Positions 19,144 to 28,961 of a stretch of DNA of 64,000 bases are shown one piece after another (position 1 is the stretch's first letter; every line of letters starts with the position of its first letter). The stretch is from Candidatus Protochlamydia sp. (GTDB lineage: Bacteria > Chlamydiota > Chlamydiia > Chlamydiales > Parachlamydiaceae): positions 1 to 64,000 of the forward strand of contig JACDAQ010000018.1 of the NCBI GenBank assembly GCA_013695355.1, in the 5' to 3' direction. The notes under the pieces are model-generated. The model was not told where the DNA came from, made no database searches, and worked only from the letters and a program-made list of their open reading frames with translations. A program made the translations under genes and the position numbers.

Positions 19144-20460
19144 TTAAAGTTGGGGCCAGTCGGGCATTTCGAGGACCGTTTGCAGCAATTTATAAAGCGA
19201 ATGGTGATCTTCCACAGACATTAATTCTCTGCATCCATGCATCGATAGCTGCCCGCATCCTATATCAACTGTAGGCATGCCTGTTGCACAGGCTTGTAAC
19301 GGGCCGATCGTTGTGCCGCACGGGATGTCGTTTCGGCTGGCAAATTTTTGCAAGGGGATGCCAGCTTTTAGAGCGGCAATTTCAATTGGAAGGGAAGAGT
19401 TCGCGTCAGTTGCGTAGCGCTGTTGCGCGTTTGTTTTTAAAACGACTCCTTTTCCAAGCAAGGGCCTGTGCTGGGGATCGTGTTTATCTGAATGGTTAGG
19501 ATGCAGAGCATGAGCCAGGTCAATGGACGTGCAATGCGAGCGGTTCAATAATTTAAAATAGTCCTCCCTTGATTGTCCTAAACTGAGAAGGATGCGTTCA
19601 AGCGTGTGGTTCAAAAATGGAGATTTGGCTCCCTGGGCTGTATGCGAACCTACCTCTTCATTGTCCCAGAAGATGATCATTTTGATATCCTCTTCTAAAG
19701 GAGTTAAATTTTCCAAAAAAGCAGAAAGGGCAGCATGCACGCTGGCCAGGCTATCTATCCTGTAAGAAGCGATAAAGGGATGTTTATAACCTACCAAACG
19801 GGCTGGATCTAAAGGAAAAAGATGAAGGTCAAAAGAAATCAGGCGGTTATAATCAAGCGATTCCTTTAATAGCGTTTCTATATAAGAGCGTTTGTCTGGA
19901 AAATCTATATCAAACCCAGCTAAAGCATTTAAATGGTCTTGTTTATTCAAGACCAGCCCTTTTTCATTAACATCTCTGTCCAAATGAATCGCTAATTGCG
20001 GAATGACTACAGGATATTTTTCCAGGCGGACAAGCTTTTCAATACAAACGTTCTGTTTGTTTAAATAGAACACTCTTCCTGCAATCCCTAAATCTTTATT
20101 GAGCCAGGAATTCAACAACGGAGCCCCATATATTTCAATACCTAAGCTGAGGGATTGATGAGATCGGACTTCAGGTTGCGGCTTCAATTTGAAACCAGGA
20201 CTATCTGTATGAGAAGCTAGAAGACGGGTTCGTTTAGGTAATTTGTTAGGAAGAATAAAAGCACAAAGGGAAGATCCATTGTGTTTGACGAAGTAATGTC
20301 CTTTTTTTTCAAGGTTCCAGGTTTCTCCTGCATTAACTTCAGAAAATTTTTGTTGGACTAATTGTTTTGAAATTTCCTCAATTGCATGCCAGGCAGTGGG
20401 GCTGCTATTTAAGAAATTAAGAAGATCTTGAGTGAAGGGAAGATTATTCGATGTTTTCAT
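19144..20460 (-). CDS. apeB: M18 family aminopeptidase
   Basis: A 438-residue zinc aminopeptidase of family M18, which removes N-terminal (often acidic) residues from peptides in the cytoplasm. Family motifs in order: LLASHTDSPGFKLKP with the first zinc His near residue 86, FWDNEEVGSHTAQGAKSP near 265 with the catalytic and ligand Glu residues, SIDLAHALHPNHSDKH with zinc ligands near 312-322, and the C-terminal CGTTIGPLQACATGMPTVDIG segment shown here as a landmark of the active site (written 20 residues or fewer per motif: GPLQACATGMPTVDIG), ending with GCGQLSMHGCRELMS. Length is normal. ATG start. It would recycle host-derived peptides. Lies downstream of the porin gene but separated from it by a terminator. 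Confidence 0.93.
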   Translation of the reverse strand: MKTSNNLPFTQDLLNFLNSSPTAWHAIEEISKQLVQQKFSEVNAGETWNLEKKGHYFVKHNGSSLCAFILPNKLPKRTRLLASHTDSPGFKLKPQPEVRSHQSLSLGIEIYGAPLLNSWLNKDLGIAGRVFYLNKQNVCIEKLVRLEKYPVVIPQLAIHLDRDVNEKGLVLNKQDHLNALAGFDIDFPDKRSYIETLLKESLDYNRLISFDLHLFPLDPARLVGYKHPFIASYRIDSLASVHAALSAFLENLTPLEEDIKMIIFWDNEEVGSHTAQGAKSPFLNHTLERILLSLGQSREDYFKLLNRSHCTSIDLAHALHPNHSDKHDPQHRPLLGKGVVLKTNAQQRYATDANSSLPIEIAALKAGIPLQKFASRNDIPCGTTIGPLQACATGMPTVDIGCGQLSMHGCRELMSVEDHHSLYKLLQTVLEMPDWPQL

Positions 20461-20470
20461 ATTGGCTTTT

Positions 20471-20516
20471 AAAAGAAAAAATCGCGTAGGAAGGGCTCTA
20501 AAGCCTCTCCTAGGCG
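20471..20516 (-). terminator. Intrinsic terminator of the porin gene
   Basis: An imperfect hairpin of about 14 pairs (20482-20516, three mismatches) followed on the minus strand by a T-rich run (A-rich 20471-20481 on the plus strand), 29 nt beyond the porin stop codon. Confidence 0.65.
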
Positions 20517-20544
20517 ACCAAATTTACTAAATTATCTAGTGTGA

Positions 20545-21516
20545 CTAGAATACCTTTCCAAACGCTAATAGGAAAGAGTTAGAATTCCATTTGTGGGAAG
20601 TTTTCTCTCTACCGCTTACGCTACCAAAGAAAGAATCATCACAGCTATTTCTACGGTGTCTGTGAGCTGAAAAGTCTGTAATCTTCACAGCAAAGCCTAC
20701 TGACCAATCGCAAGAAAGGTCATAATCTGCTCCTAAGTTGATCACCCAGCCATGAGCATGATTTGATCTGTGGCTATGTGCATCAAAGAATCCACCGCTT
20801 GCACCAAAATCATTATTGAATTTTGCTTTGAAATGTGCCCAATGGTATTCGACTTCAGCAAAAAGACTCCAGCATTCGCCGCAAGGACGGTATGTGAAAT
20901 CAAATCCGATGAAAGGACCGAACCAACGGTTGTTGTATTTACGTGTGCAGCATCCTTCACCAGATGTTGGGAAGAATAAATTGCTGCAGTCAGCAACAGT
21001 TTCAAATTCAAAACCTGCTTGATCTAAGCGAAAGCTTTGCTCATTTACAGCATAACCCACAACTGGAGCTATTGCCATTGTGCAATCGCAGAAGAAGAAG
21101 GGATAACCGATGGCAATGCTTAAATCATAAACATATTTGTCATCAATTACATCTCTGTTTTCGGCTTTAAATTCGACTTCTTGAGAGAAATCAGTTAAAC
21201 CAAATGTAGGATGGGCGAAAGCGGAAATAGATTGTTTAAAATCACCATCTAAAATCCAACCCCAGTGAGCTGAGGCACGTCCATAAAAATTACAACCCAT
21301 CATCGTTCTGGCTTTCAGACCGATTTGGAAAATATCCACATCTTCAAACTTTGTTTTCGTTTTAAATAATGGATCACAGGCAGGGATTTGATGGCTCCAT
21401 GAAATGTTATCACGACGATATCCAGCTTCGAAGCTTATTTGCCCTGAATCAGCGTTGATGTAGGATACAGATGATCCTACTAATAACGTCATTAAGAAGG
21501 TTATCCAATTTCGCAT
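20545..21516 (-). CDS. Pom-like cysteine-rich outer-membrane beta-barrel (putative porin)
   Basis: A 323-residue protein with an N-terminal signal peptide (WITFLMTLLVGSSVSYINA, cleavage near residue 22). The mature part has alternating amphipathic strands rich in Phe, Tyr and Trp and closes with LLAFGKVF, the terminal-Phe signature of outer-membrane barrels. It has many cysteines (including CDC, CC and CGEC pairs), fitting the disulphide-linked envelope of chlamydiae. Size and style match the Pom proteins of Protochlamydia, which replace MOMP there; I recall those from the literature and did not align them. A single-gene unit with a 750-nt upstream gap, as expected for an abundant regulated envelope protein. 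Confidence 0.65.
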   Translation of the reverse strand: MRNWITFLMTLLVGSSVSYINADSGQISFEAGYRRDNISWSHQIPACDPLFKTKTKFEDVDIFQIGLKARTMMGCNFYGRASAHWGWILDGDFKQSISAFAHPTFGLTDFSQEVEFKAENRDVIDDKYVYDLSIAIGYPFFFCDCTMAIAPVVGYAVNEQSFRLDQAGFEFETVADCSNLFFPTSGEGCCTRKYNNRWFGPFIGFDFTYRPCGECWSLFAEVEYHWAHFKAKFNNDFGASGGFFDAHSHRSNHAHGWVINLGADYDLSCDWSVGFAVKITDFSAHRHRRNSCDDSFFGSVSGREKTSHKWNSNSFLLAFGKVF

Positions 21517-22272
21517 ATTTTTTCCTTGTTAACGTTGAAGTTTACGTAAAATTTCCACACTTTGATTTGTCCGAGGCACTTGCTAAATAAGTGACATTCA
21601 TTTGTGATCAGACCAAAATTATTTTTGACCCCGATCACCGTTAGTATTCTATTCTTCCCGTCTCATAAAGTATCCTGAAAGACTATTTTAAGAAGGACTA
21701 ACAAAAAAATTCACTGCAAATTCTGTAAACAAAACTTTGCGTAATTCGACGTCACTATCGAGGATCTTTTAATTATCTGTCAAAGGTTTTTTTCCGAGAA
21801 ATTTATATTAGTTTAGCATGTTGATAATAAGTGTTTTAGGAAACACCTCTTTCGGTAAAAAAAAAGGAAAAAGTATTTTTTTTCGCTGGTCTTCGTAGTA
21901 GCATAAGGTCTATTCATTAAATTAATGGATAAAGCTTAAAAAAAAGTGTGCATTTTTTTTGGTAAGATAAATAAAAATTTAATTTAATTAAAGATAATGT
22001 GAATTGCTGATAAGAAGTTTTTTATACAAAAGAGAAAGATTGATTGATATGAAGGCAAGGCAAACAGTAAAAAAAATGCCAAACAGGATAGAGGAAGAGG
22101 TAGGCAAATATTAAAAATTTTTTGGCTCTTTTGCCATTTTAACGCTCAAAGTTCTTTTACAAAATTTGCAAATAACGTTCAATTTACAATTTGAAAATCA
22201 ACCAATTAAATCTTACCTAATGCCCTGTAACAGTCCTTACAGAGCATTAAGTATAGGTCATATAAATCCCAT
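21517..22272. other. Long intergenic region upstream of the porin gene
   Basis: About 756 nt without a supportable gene between the porin start and the serS stop. It is AT-rich, with poly-A/T tracts near 21856-21890 and 21940-21960 and a small hairpin (CACTTGCTAAATAAGTG) near 21578-21594. It must contain the porin promoter and 5' leader; I could not single out a -35/-10 pair. No ORF above noise. Confidence 0.4.
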
Positions 22273-23553
22273 TTAGGATGAAGGACGTAGCACTGTTTCA
22301 CCATTCAAATAACGGTGCAGCACTTCAGGAATATGTACCGAACCATCGGCTTGCTGATTATTTTCTAGAAGCCCCACCATAAGACGTGATGTAGCCAGGC
22401 CTGAGCCATTAAGGGTGTGAACAAATTCAAGACGTCCATCCTCCCCCCTGAAGCGCGTATTAGAACGGCGCGATTGGTAATCTGTGCAATTTGAAACCGA
22501 AGAAACTTCATAATAGCGGTCCTGGCCGGGGAGCCATACCTCTATATCGACTGTGCGAGCGGCTGCAAATGACATATCCCCAGTGACAAGAAGAACGTTG
22601 CGGTAATGCAAGTTTAATCCTTGCAGGACTTCCTCGGCGCTGGCCATCATTTGATCAAACATTCCGCTGCTTTCTTCTGGTTTTGTAAAGCAAAACATTT
22701 CCACTTTATTGAATTGATGCATTCGGATCAAACCCCTTTCGTGGGAACCTGCAGCCCCTGCTTCGCGGCGAAAGCAGGGTGTATAAGCCATGTATTTCAT
22801 AGGCAGCTCATTTTCAGGAATAATTTCTTCCATGTGCATTCCATTGAGCGGAACCTCAGCAGTAGGAATGAGGTAAAGGTGGTAATCTTCATCGGTAATT
22901 TTAAATTGCTGGTTTTCAAATTTGGGCAATTGACCTGATGCAAACACAACTTCTTTCCTGACAAGGAGAGGAGGGATCCATTGCATAAATCCGTTTTTAA
23001 TATGAATGTCAATCATGTATTGTAATAAGGCCCATTCTAGCCTGGCCCCCATGCCTCGGTAGACAGGCCATCCGCTCCCTGCAATTTTAGCACCTCTTTT
23101 AAAATCGAACAGATTGAGCTTGTCATTTAATTCCACGTGATTTTTAAAAGGGAAGGAAAAAATAGGCTTTTTCCCCACTTCTTTGATCATCACATTTTCT
23201 TTTGGGTCTTGTGCGACTTTAATATCGTCCATCGGAATATTGGGAAGACGGGAAATTTCATCTGTGAACTGCTCTTCCCATTCGCGTGCTTGATGGTCGA
23301 GGTGATGGATATCTTCTGCAAAACTTGCTACCTGGCCCATCAGATCAGAGGTATCCTGCTTGGCTCTTTTTAGTTCTCCAATTTTTTGTGAAATTTCATT
23401 TCGTTTTGCCTTCAGTTGCTCTACCCGGGATTTATTTTCCCGTATAAGCACATCTAAATCAAAGATGGAAGATAGATCAATGCTTGGGTCCTTAGTTTTA
23501 AGCTTAGCTTCGACTTCGGCACGATTTTTGCGAATTAAACGTATATCGATCAT
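22273..23553 (-). CDS. serS: Seryl-tRNA synthetase
   Basis: A 426-residue class II seryl-tRNA synthetase, which charges tRNA-Ser. The N-terminal helical arm (about residues 25-105) forms the antiparallel coiled coil that reads the tRNA variable arm. The catalytic core has motif 2 (CFRREAGAAG with RGLIRMHQFNKVEMF) near residue 260-285, the serine/ATP-site segment TAARTVDIEVWLPGQDRYYE written around residue 335-355 and motif 3 LNGSGLATSRLMVGLLEN near 382-400. Length is normal. ATG start. Its placement in the same region as the metal ATPase genes recalls the chlamydial CT727-CT729 order, here separated by accessory DNA. Confidence 0.97.
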   Translation of the reverse strand: MIDIRLIRKNRAEVEAKLKTKDPSIDLSSIFDLDVLIRENKSRVEQLKAKRNEISQKIGELKRAKQDTSDLMGQVASFAEDIHHLDHQAREWEEQFTDEISRLPNIPMDDIKVAQDPKENVMIKEVGKKPIFSFPFKNHVELNDKLNLFDFKRGAKIAGSGWPVYRGMGARLEWALLQYMIDIHIKNGFMQWIPPLLVRKEVVFASGQLPKFENQQFKITDEDYHLYLIPTAEVPLNGMHMEEIIPENELPMKYMAYTPCFRREAGAAGSHERGLIRMHQFNKVEMFCFTKPEESSGMFDQMMASAEEVLQGLNLHYRNVLLVTGDMSFAAARTVDIEVWLPGQDRYYEVSSVSNCTDYQSRRSNTRFRGEDGRLEFVHTLNGSGLATSRLMVGLLENNQQADGSVHIPEVLHRYLNGETVLRPSS

Positions 23554-23772
23554 AAAAAGTCCTTAATATGAATTCCGGAAACACCTTATACTCTTTCCCA
23601 AGTGAACTGAAATTCGATTAGATCTATGTGCACTCAGTCCATTGAAGGCTAAACGGCACCTATTAAATTAAAGCCGTTTTGGATAGTCAACATGCGGCTG
23701 GGCACAGTCTAATTATCGATTTTTGATTTCACTTTGGTATTGCTTATGTAAATTCCGGGAAGGAGGTTTGTT

Positions 23773-26700
23773 GTGCGTTTAAAGAAACTTAGCATCATAG
23801 GATTTAAATCCTTTGCTGACAAGACAGTTTTGCGATTTGATCAAGGGATTACCTGCATAGTGGGTCCCAATGGCTGCGGTAAATCAAACATTTCTGATGC
23901 TTTCCGTTGGGTATTGGGAGAGCAGTCAGCTAAATCTTTGCGCGGCCATAAAATGCCGGATGTAATTTTTGCCGGGACAAGCCAACGCAAGCCTCTCAAT
24001 TTTGCAGAAGTTTCATTGACGCTGACAGATGTCAAGGGGACTTTACCGATTGATTATGAAGAACTGACCCTCACCCGTCGGTTGCACCGCAGTGGCGAAT
24101 CAGAATATTTCATTAATGGAAATTTAGTGCGTCTAAAGGATGTGCAGAGCTTGTTTTTAGATTCGGGAGTTGGGAGGAACGCATTTTCAATTTTCGAGCA
24201 GGGAAAGCTTGATCAAGTCATCAGCTACTCACCTTTGGAACGGCGTTATATTTTTGAAGAAGCGGCCGGGATTTTGCGTTTTTTGCAACGAAAAAGAGAA
24301 GCCCTTAAAAGGCTGGAACAGGCAGATGGCAATTTTTCAAGAGTTAGGGATATTCATCAGGAAGTTGAAAAGCAAATCTTGCTGTTGCAGCAGCAGGCCG
24401 AAAAAGCCTTGCAATTTAAAAAGCACAAAAACCAGCTGGAAACATTTGAAAAATCTCTTTATTTACTGCGATGGAAAAGTGCGGAAAAAAAGAAAGCTAG
24501 TTTATATGAAAAAAGTCAGAAAATAAAAGAAGTTTTGGATGAGAACAAGGAATTCCTTCTTGATTGCCGCCAATCCATGCTGGAGTTGAAAGGTGTCCTT
24601 CAAACTAAAGAAAAAGCTTTAAAATTAAGCCAAGAGGGTCTTTTCAAGGTCTCTAATGAAAAGGAGATCCACCTTTTAGAAAACCAGGCCAATCAAAAAA
24701 GGGTTGAAGAGCTAAAACGCAAAGAAACGAAGTTGAAGAATGAGTGGGAAGGGCTTGCGTTATCTAAGCAGACCAGATCGTCTCAAATCCAGAAGATCGA
24801 AGCCCAGCAAAAAAATTTAAGTTCAGAATTTCAACAAATTGAATCGACGCTGGATGTGCAGCAGAGCAAGGTTAAGTCTAAAGAAAAAGAAGTTTCAGAT
24901 TTAAGGCTTGAAATGCATTTAAAGCAGCAATCTCATGGTAAAAGTTTGCAGGAGGAGAGCCGCTGTGTCAGTGAAATGAAGCAATCAGAAATTCGGTTGG
25001 AGAACTTTCAAGAAAGAAAAGAGCAGCTGAAAAGCCGTCAAGACCTGATTGCATATGAAATTGAAATCGCAGCCCAAGTTATTCACGATAAGAAAAAGCA
25101 GCTACAGCAAGTATCGTCGCTGGTGGATTCCCATAAAGAACGGATGGATTATTATGAAGAGGAGTTAGAAAGAATTGCGAAGGACCTTGAAGGCAAGCAT
25201 AGGGATTTGGACCAGCAAAGAAGAAAAGTAATCGAATCCAAAACCCGGCAAAAAATTCTGCTTAAAATGAGGGAAGAACTGGAAGGTTTTTCTACGGGCA
25301 CAAAAAAATTGCTTCAGGCTTCTCAAAATGAAAATAGCCCTTTTTACAAAAAATTGCGTCCGCTTTACGAATTTTTGAACCCTAAGAGCGAAGCTGCTGA
25401 GGCAGTTGCCGTTATATTAAGGGTTTATGGCCAAACCTTGGTGGTGGAGAAACATAGTGATTTTGAAGAAGTCATTGCTTTTGCCGAAAAAGAAGGGCTG
25501 CAGGATTTTTCCCTCATCTGCTCGGAATTTTTGGCTGAAAAATCAGAGCCTGTTAAAGCCCATTCTTTACTGGGCCAAGTTTCTATGAATCCTATAGCAG
25601 GCCATTTTTTGCAGCATGCAGGATCAGCGGACAGCCTTAGTGAAGCATTGCAAATGATAGAGGGGTGTGACTGGAAAGAAATTTGGACCGTTGGGGGTTT
25701 TTATGTTGATCAAAGAAAGGTCTTTTTCAAGATCAAACCGGGCGAAAACCAGGTATTTATTCGTGAATCGGAACTTAAAAATTTGGAAGAGGAACTCAAC
25801 CTTGGAGAAGAGCAGCTCCGAAGTTTAGAGCAGAAGCTTGCTTTGCTTCGTCAGAGCAAGGGGCAATTGGAGCTGGAACGGGCCGAGACCGATAAAATGC
25901 TGCGGCGGGATGAGATGAAGCTTGTCGAAGTTAATTTTGGTCTTAAGAGAGCTTTGGGAGATCTCGAGAAATATAAGACAGAGCAGGCGGCCGGGAAAGA
26001 AAAGAGTCTGGCACTTGAACAACAAATCGAAGAACAAAAAACCAACCTAAACCAATTAGAGCAGGCTCAGGTTGTGTTAAGCCGGGAAGTTCTTCGACTA
26101 GGAGCAGAATGGGAAGGGGTGCGGACAGAAGTTGGCAAGCAGGAAGAGATCCTTCATCTCTATTTGCAGGAACATCAGGAGAAGGGGGCGCTTTACAGGC
26201 AACTTTCCGAACATAAACAGCAGCTCGTACATCAGCTCCAACTTTTAGAAATGCAGGAACAGGAGCATGACAACCAGGCGGCGCGTCTGACCGAAGAATT
26301 GGAAGAGAGTGAGGATCAGCTGCACGAGTTAAGAAAGAGAGAGGCCAAATTGGTGGAAGCGCTAGTTCTCATTGAAAAAAAATTAGTGGAAGCCAAAGAG
26401 GCGTACCATAAGCAGGAAATTGCCTATGATGAATTAAAAGTTTCCAGGGAGGCTCTTGAAGAAACAATCGCTGGCCAGGAAGAGCAATTGAAAAAAAGCG
26501 AAGCTGAATTTACGCAAATTAAAATTGTGGAAGCACAAATCGAGACAACTTTAGAAGGATTGCGGAAAGAATTGAAAGAGCGCTTTGATTTGATGTTTGA
26601 ACAGTTGGACGGTTTAGAAGTACCCGATCAATCGATTGAGCAAATTGAAAAATCGATACGTGCGATTAAGCTTACCATTCAGGCCGCCGGGGATATTAAT

Positions 26701-27309
26701 TTGTCTGCTATTGAAGACCTTGAAAAGCTCCAAGTGCGATTTGATTTTCTTGGTCGGCAGCTGGAAGACATGCTCCACTCTAAAGAGGAGCTTCTGCAAA
26801 TCATCTCACAACTGGATGGGGAAAGCCGCAAACTCTTCAAAGATACGTTTGAAACAATTCGCGAAAATTTTAAGAAAAATTTTCAAATCCTTTTCAGCGG
26901 AGGAGAGGCGGATCTTCAATTTACCGAGAATGATGACATTTTAGAGGCAGGCATTGAAATCAGCGCAAAGCCTCCAGGCAAGCAGATGCGTTCGATCAGC
27001 CTGCTATCGGGTGGAGAAAAATGTCTGACCGCGGTAGCTCTTCTTTTTGCTATTTTCGAAGTTAAACCGGCTCCCTTTTGCATTTTGGATGAGATTGATG
27101 CGCCATTGGATGATTCGAATGTAGAGCGGTTTGTAAATGTAGTGAAGCATTTTGCAGACAGGTGCCAATTTTTAATTATCACGCACAATAAGCGGACAAT
27201 GGCAATCGGGGATATCATTTTTGGAGTTTCAATGGAAGAAAAAGGAATTTCTAAACTCCTTTCGCTAGAATTTGCACACGAAAATGTACCTGATGTGGCA
27301 TTAATTTGA
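23773..27309 (+). CDS. smc: Chromosome segregation protein SMC
   Basis: A 1178-residue SMC ATPase, the core of bacterial condensin with ScpA/ScpB. The N-terminal head holds GPNGCGKSN (Walker A, near residue 32). Two long coiled-coil arms flank a hinge at about residues 515-655, where the coiled-coil pattern gives way to a globular segment (FYKKLRPLYEFLNP onward). The C-terminal head has the signature LLSGGEKCLTAVALLF near 1075 and Walker B CILDEIDAPLDD near 1108. The start is GTG with an ideal GGAGG 6 nt before it. Not clearly in an operon. Confidence 0.96.
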   Translation: MRLKKLSIIGFKSFADKTVLRFDQGITCIVGPNGCGKSNISDAFRWVLGEQSAKSLRGHKMPDVIFAGTSQRKPLNFAEVSLTLTDVKGTLPIDYEELTLTRRLHRSGESEYFINGNLVRLKDVQSLFLDSGVGRNAFSIFEQGKLDQVISYSPLERRYIFEEAAGILRFLQRKREALKRLEQADGNFSRVRDIHQEVEKQILLLQQQAEKALQFKKHKNQLETFEKSLYLLRWKSAEKKKASLYEKSQKIKEVLDENKEFLLDCRQSMLELKGVLQTKEKALKLSQEGLFKVSNEKEIHLLENQANQKRVEELKRKETKLKNEWEGLALSKQTRSSQIQKIEAQQKNLSSEFQQIESTLDVQQSKVKSKEKEVSDLRLEMHLKQQSHGKSLQEESRCVSEMKQSEIRLENFQERKEQLKSRQDLIAYEIEIAAQVIHDKKKQLQQVSSLVDSHKERMDYYEEELERIAKDLEGKHRDLDQQRRKVIESKTRQKILLKMREELEGFSTGTKKLLQASQNENSPFYKKLRPLYEFLNPKSEAAEAVAVILRVYGQTLVVEKHSDFEEVIAFAEKEGLQDFSLICSEFLAEKSEPVKAHSLLGQVSMNPIAGHFLQHAGSADSLSEALQMIEGCDWKEIWTVGGFYVDQRKVFFKIKPGENQVFIRESELKNLEEELNLGEEQLRSLEQKLALLRQSKGQLELERAETDKMLRRDEMKLVEVNFGLKRALGDLEKYKTEQAAGKEKSLALEQQIEEQKTNLNQLEQAQVVLSREVLRLGAEWEGVRTEVGKQEEILHLYLQEHQEKGALYRQLSEHKQQLVHQLQLLEMQEQEHDNQAARLTEELEESEDQLHELRKREAKLVEALVLIEKKLVEAKEAYHKQEIAYDELKVSREALEETIAGQEEQLKKSEAEFTQIKIVEAQIETTLEGLRKELKERFDLMFEQLDGLEVPDQSIEQIEKSIRAIKLTIQAAGDINLSAIEDLEKLQVRFDFLGRQLEDMLHSKEELLQIISQLDGESRKLFKDTFETIRENFKKNFQILFSGGEADLQFTENDDILEAGIEISAKPPGKQMRSISLLSGGEKCLTAVALLFAIFEVKPAPFCILDEIDAPLDDSNVERFVNVVKHFADRCQFLIITHNKRTMAIGDIIFGVSMEEKGISKLLSLEFAHENVPDVALI

Positions 27310-27424
27310 TCTTTCAATCTTTGTTATAATTGTTGGTTTTTTTGTTAATTAAATTAAAAATGTAAGGCTGTAATTAAATACTAATTAGTTTGTCTAAATA
27401 AAAATATGTAAACATGAGGTGAAT

Positions 27425-27896
27425 ATGCAAATATCATTAAAAAGTACGCTTAATTTAGCCTTGAATACAGGAGTAGGAGCTTTATGCTTGTACAAAACTC
27501 CTAGTCCTTATCATTGGCTTGGAGCTTTCGTAGTTGGATTATTCTCAGGACTTGTAATAAGTGGAAGAGAGCTCAATAAGGCTAATAGCTTTTATTTTCC
27601 TGGAAATAGTACCGGAGAGACCGAGGAAACTGCTCGCCAAAAGCGAATTAAAGGGGTTAGATATTTTGGTTGAACATTCAAAGCCAGGTCTTCTCACTAC
27701 ATTAGTTAATTGCCTAGCTCTGGCATTTATTGAGAATGGTTATCAATTAGAGCGTTTTTCTGAAAAGGAGCCTGTTTTTACATCTATAGCGGCTATGTGC
27801 TTAGGTTATACTATAGGGCATCTTTTTTCGCTTGATGTTTTAAGAAGAAGCCAGGATCCTGCTATAAGAGAATTATTGGCAAATGCTGTGGTATAG
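27425..27896 (+). pseudogene. Frameshifted paralogue of the 28359 gene
   Basis: Begins with MQISLKSTLNLALNTGVGAL and matches the intact neighbour 28359-28835 throughout. After RYF the frame ends at 27673, and the rest (LVEHSKPGLLTTLVN through FSLDVLRRSQDPAIRELLANAVV, given in part) continues in the next frame to the stop at 27894-27896. The break corresponds to one extra T in the TTTT run near 27667-27670; removing it restores a protein of about 157 residues. Either a recent pseudogene, a slippage-switchable gene, or a sequencing error in a homopolymer. Function of the family is unknown; it has several hydrophobic segments. Confidence 0.8.
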
Positions 27897-28358
27897 GATT
27901 TCAATGCACATGCTCATAGAACAAAATTAGCAGGAAAAACAAGATAGGCAGGATAGGCACAAGTGTAAAAAATATACAAATTTTGTTTTTTTTCTTTCCT
28001 ATCCATTTCTCTAAACCTATGTTAATCAAAGTAAAGCTTTTGATAATTTTAATAGTCTGGTCTAGATCTAAGGCCCTTAAAGGATACAATTCAAAATGCT
28101 AATTTTGCATTGGAGTGGCATTTTGCATACGGCAATTTCATGAACAATTAGCGGAAATTAACCATCAGAGCTATCACTTTTTTAGTGCCAAGGGAATAGG
28201 GGGCTCGGACTCTTTAGCTATAAATTAAATAAAGTGGACTTTATACAACTGTTAAAGTTTTATTGTTGAATTATTAATTTATATTAATTGAATTAAAACT
28301 TGAACATTAATTAACCATAATTTAACATGATCAAAATATGTAAACATGAGAGGGCAAT
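27897..28358. other. Intergenic region within a tandem duplication
   Basis: About 460 nt without a supportable gene. Its beginning (AAAAACAAGATAGGCAGGATAGGC region near 27930-27958, quoted in short as GATAGGCAGGATAGGC) resembles the sequence after the intact paralogue near 28870-28905, so the duplicated unit includes downstream DNA. The leader before 28359 (TATGTAAACATGAG) also matches that before 27425. Confidence 0.5.
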
Positions 28359-28835
28359 ATGCAATTATCATTACAAAGCACTTTTTATTTAGCCATTAAT
28401 ACAGGCGTGGGAGCTTTAAGTTTATATAAAACCCCTATGCCTTATCATTGGCTTGGAGCTTTTGCAGCTGGTTTACTTGCAGGATCCTTAGTGAGCAAAA
28501 GAGCGCTCAATAAGGCTCAAAATGGTTATAACCCAGGTAATGGATATGGAATGGGATGGAGTGAAAATAATGACCGCCAAATACGTACAGAAGGGGCCAG
28601 ATATTTAATTACAAATTCATTTCCAGGCTTTATCGTTACAACAATTAATTGCGTAGCACTGGCAGTTATTAACAAGGCTCCTCTATTAGAGCGTTTTTTT
28701 GCCCATGAACCTGTACTGACATTGGGGGCGGCTATGTGCTTAGGTTATACTTTAGGGCATTTTTTTTCTTTGGATATTTTAAGAAGAAGTCAAAATCCTA
28801 CTCTAAGAGATTTATTATCAAATGCAGTGGTATAG
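28359..28835 (+). CDS. Hypothetical small membrane protein (tandem paralogue)
   Basis: A 158-residue protein of unknown family. Four hydrophobic segments are visible: about 5-22, 30-48 (WLGAFAAGLLAGSLVS), 86-104 (GFIVTTINCVALAVI) and 118-138 (LTLGAAMCLGYTLGHFFSLD). These suggest a small polytopic or hairpin membrane protein, with a basic-rich loop (KRALNKAQ) and a Gly/Asn-rich loop between. No signal peptide or catalytic motif. ATG start with GAGAGGGC upstream. The copy 0.9 kb upstream is frameshifted; this is the only intact member here. The duplication in a region with deubiquitinase-like genes suggests host-interaction or accessory roles, but nothing in the sequence proves it. Confidence 0.7.
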   Translation: MQLSLQSTFYLAINTGVGALSLYKTPMPYHWLGAFAAGLLAGSLVSKRALNKAQNGYNPGNGYGMGWSENNDRQIRTEGARYLITNSFPGFIVTTINCVALAVINKAPLLERFFAHEPVLTLGAAMCLGYTLGHFFSLDILRRSQNPTLRDLLSNAVV

Positions 28836-28961
28836 CCAAAAAAGCAGCTCAATGCTTAAGCGCAAACAAAAAAAATGACAAGATGAACAGGATAGGCATA
28901 ATAATACTATCCTGTCTTTCAGAGTATCACAGATACTTTATAAAAAAATAAGTGTATAATT

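Noticed and set aside
27901-28089. 62-codon minus-strand frame between the tandem paralogues
   Set aside because: Starts in AT-rich intergenic DNA, no ribosome site, and part is the duplicated downstream sequence.
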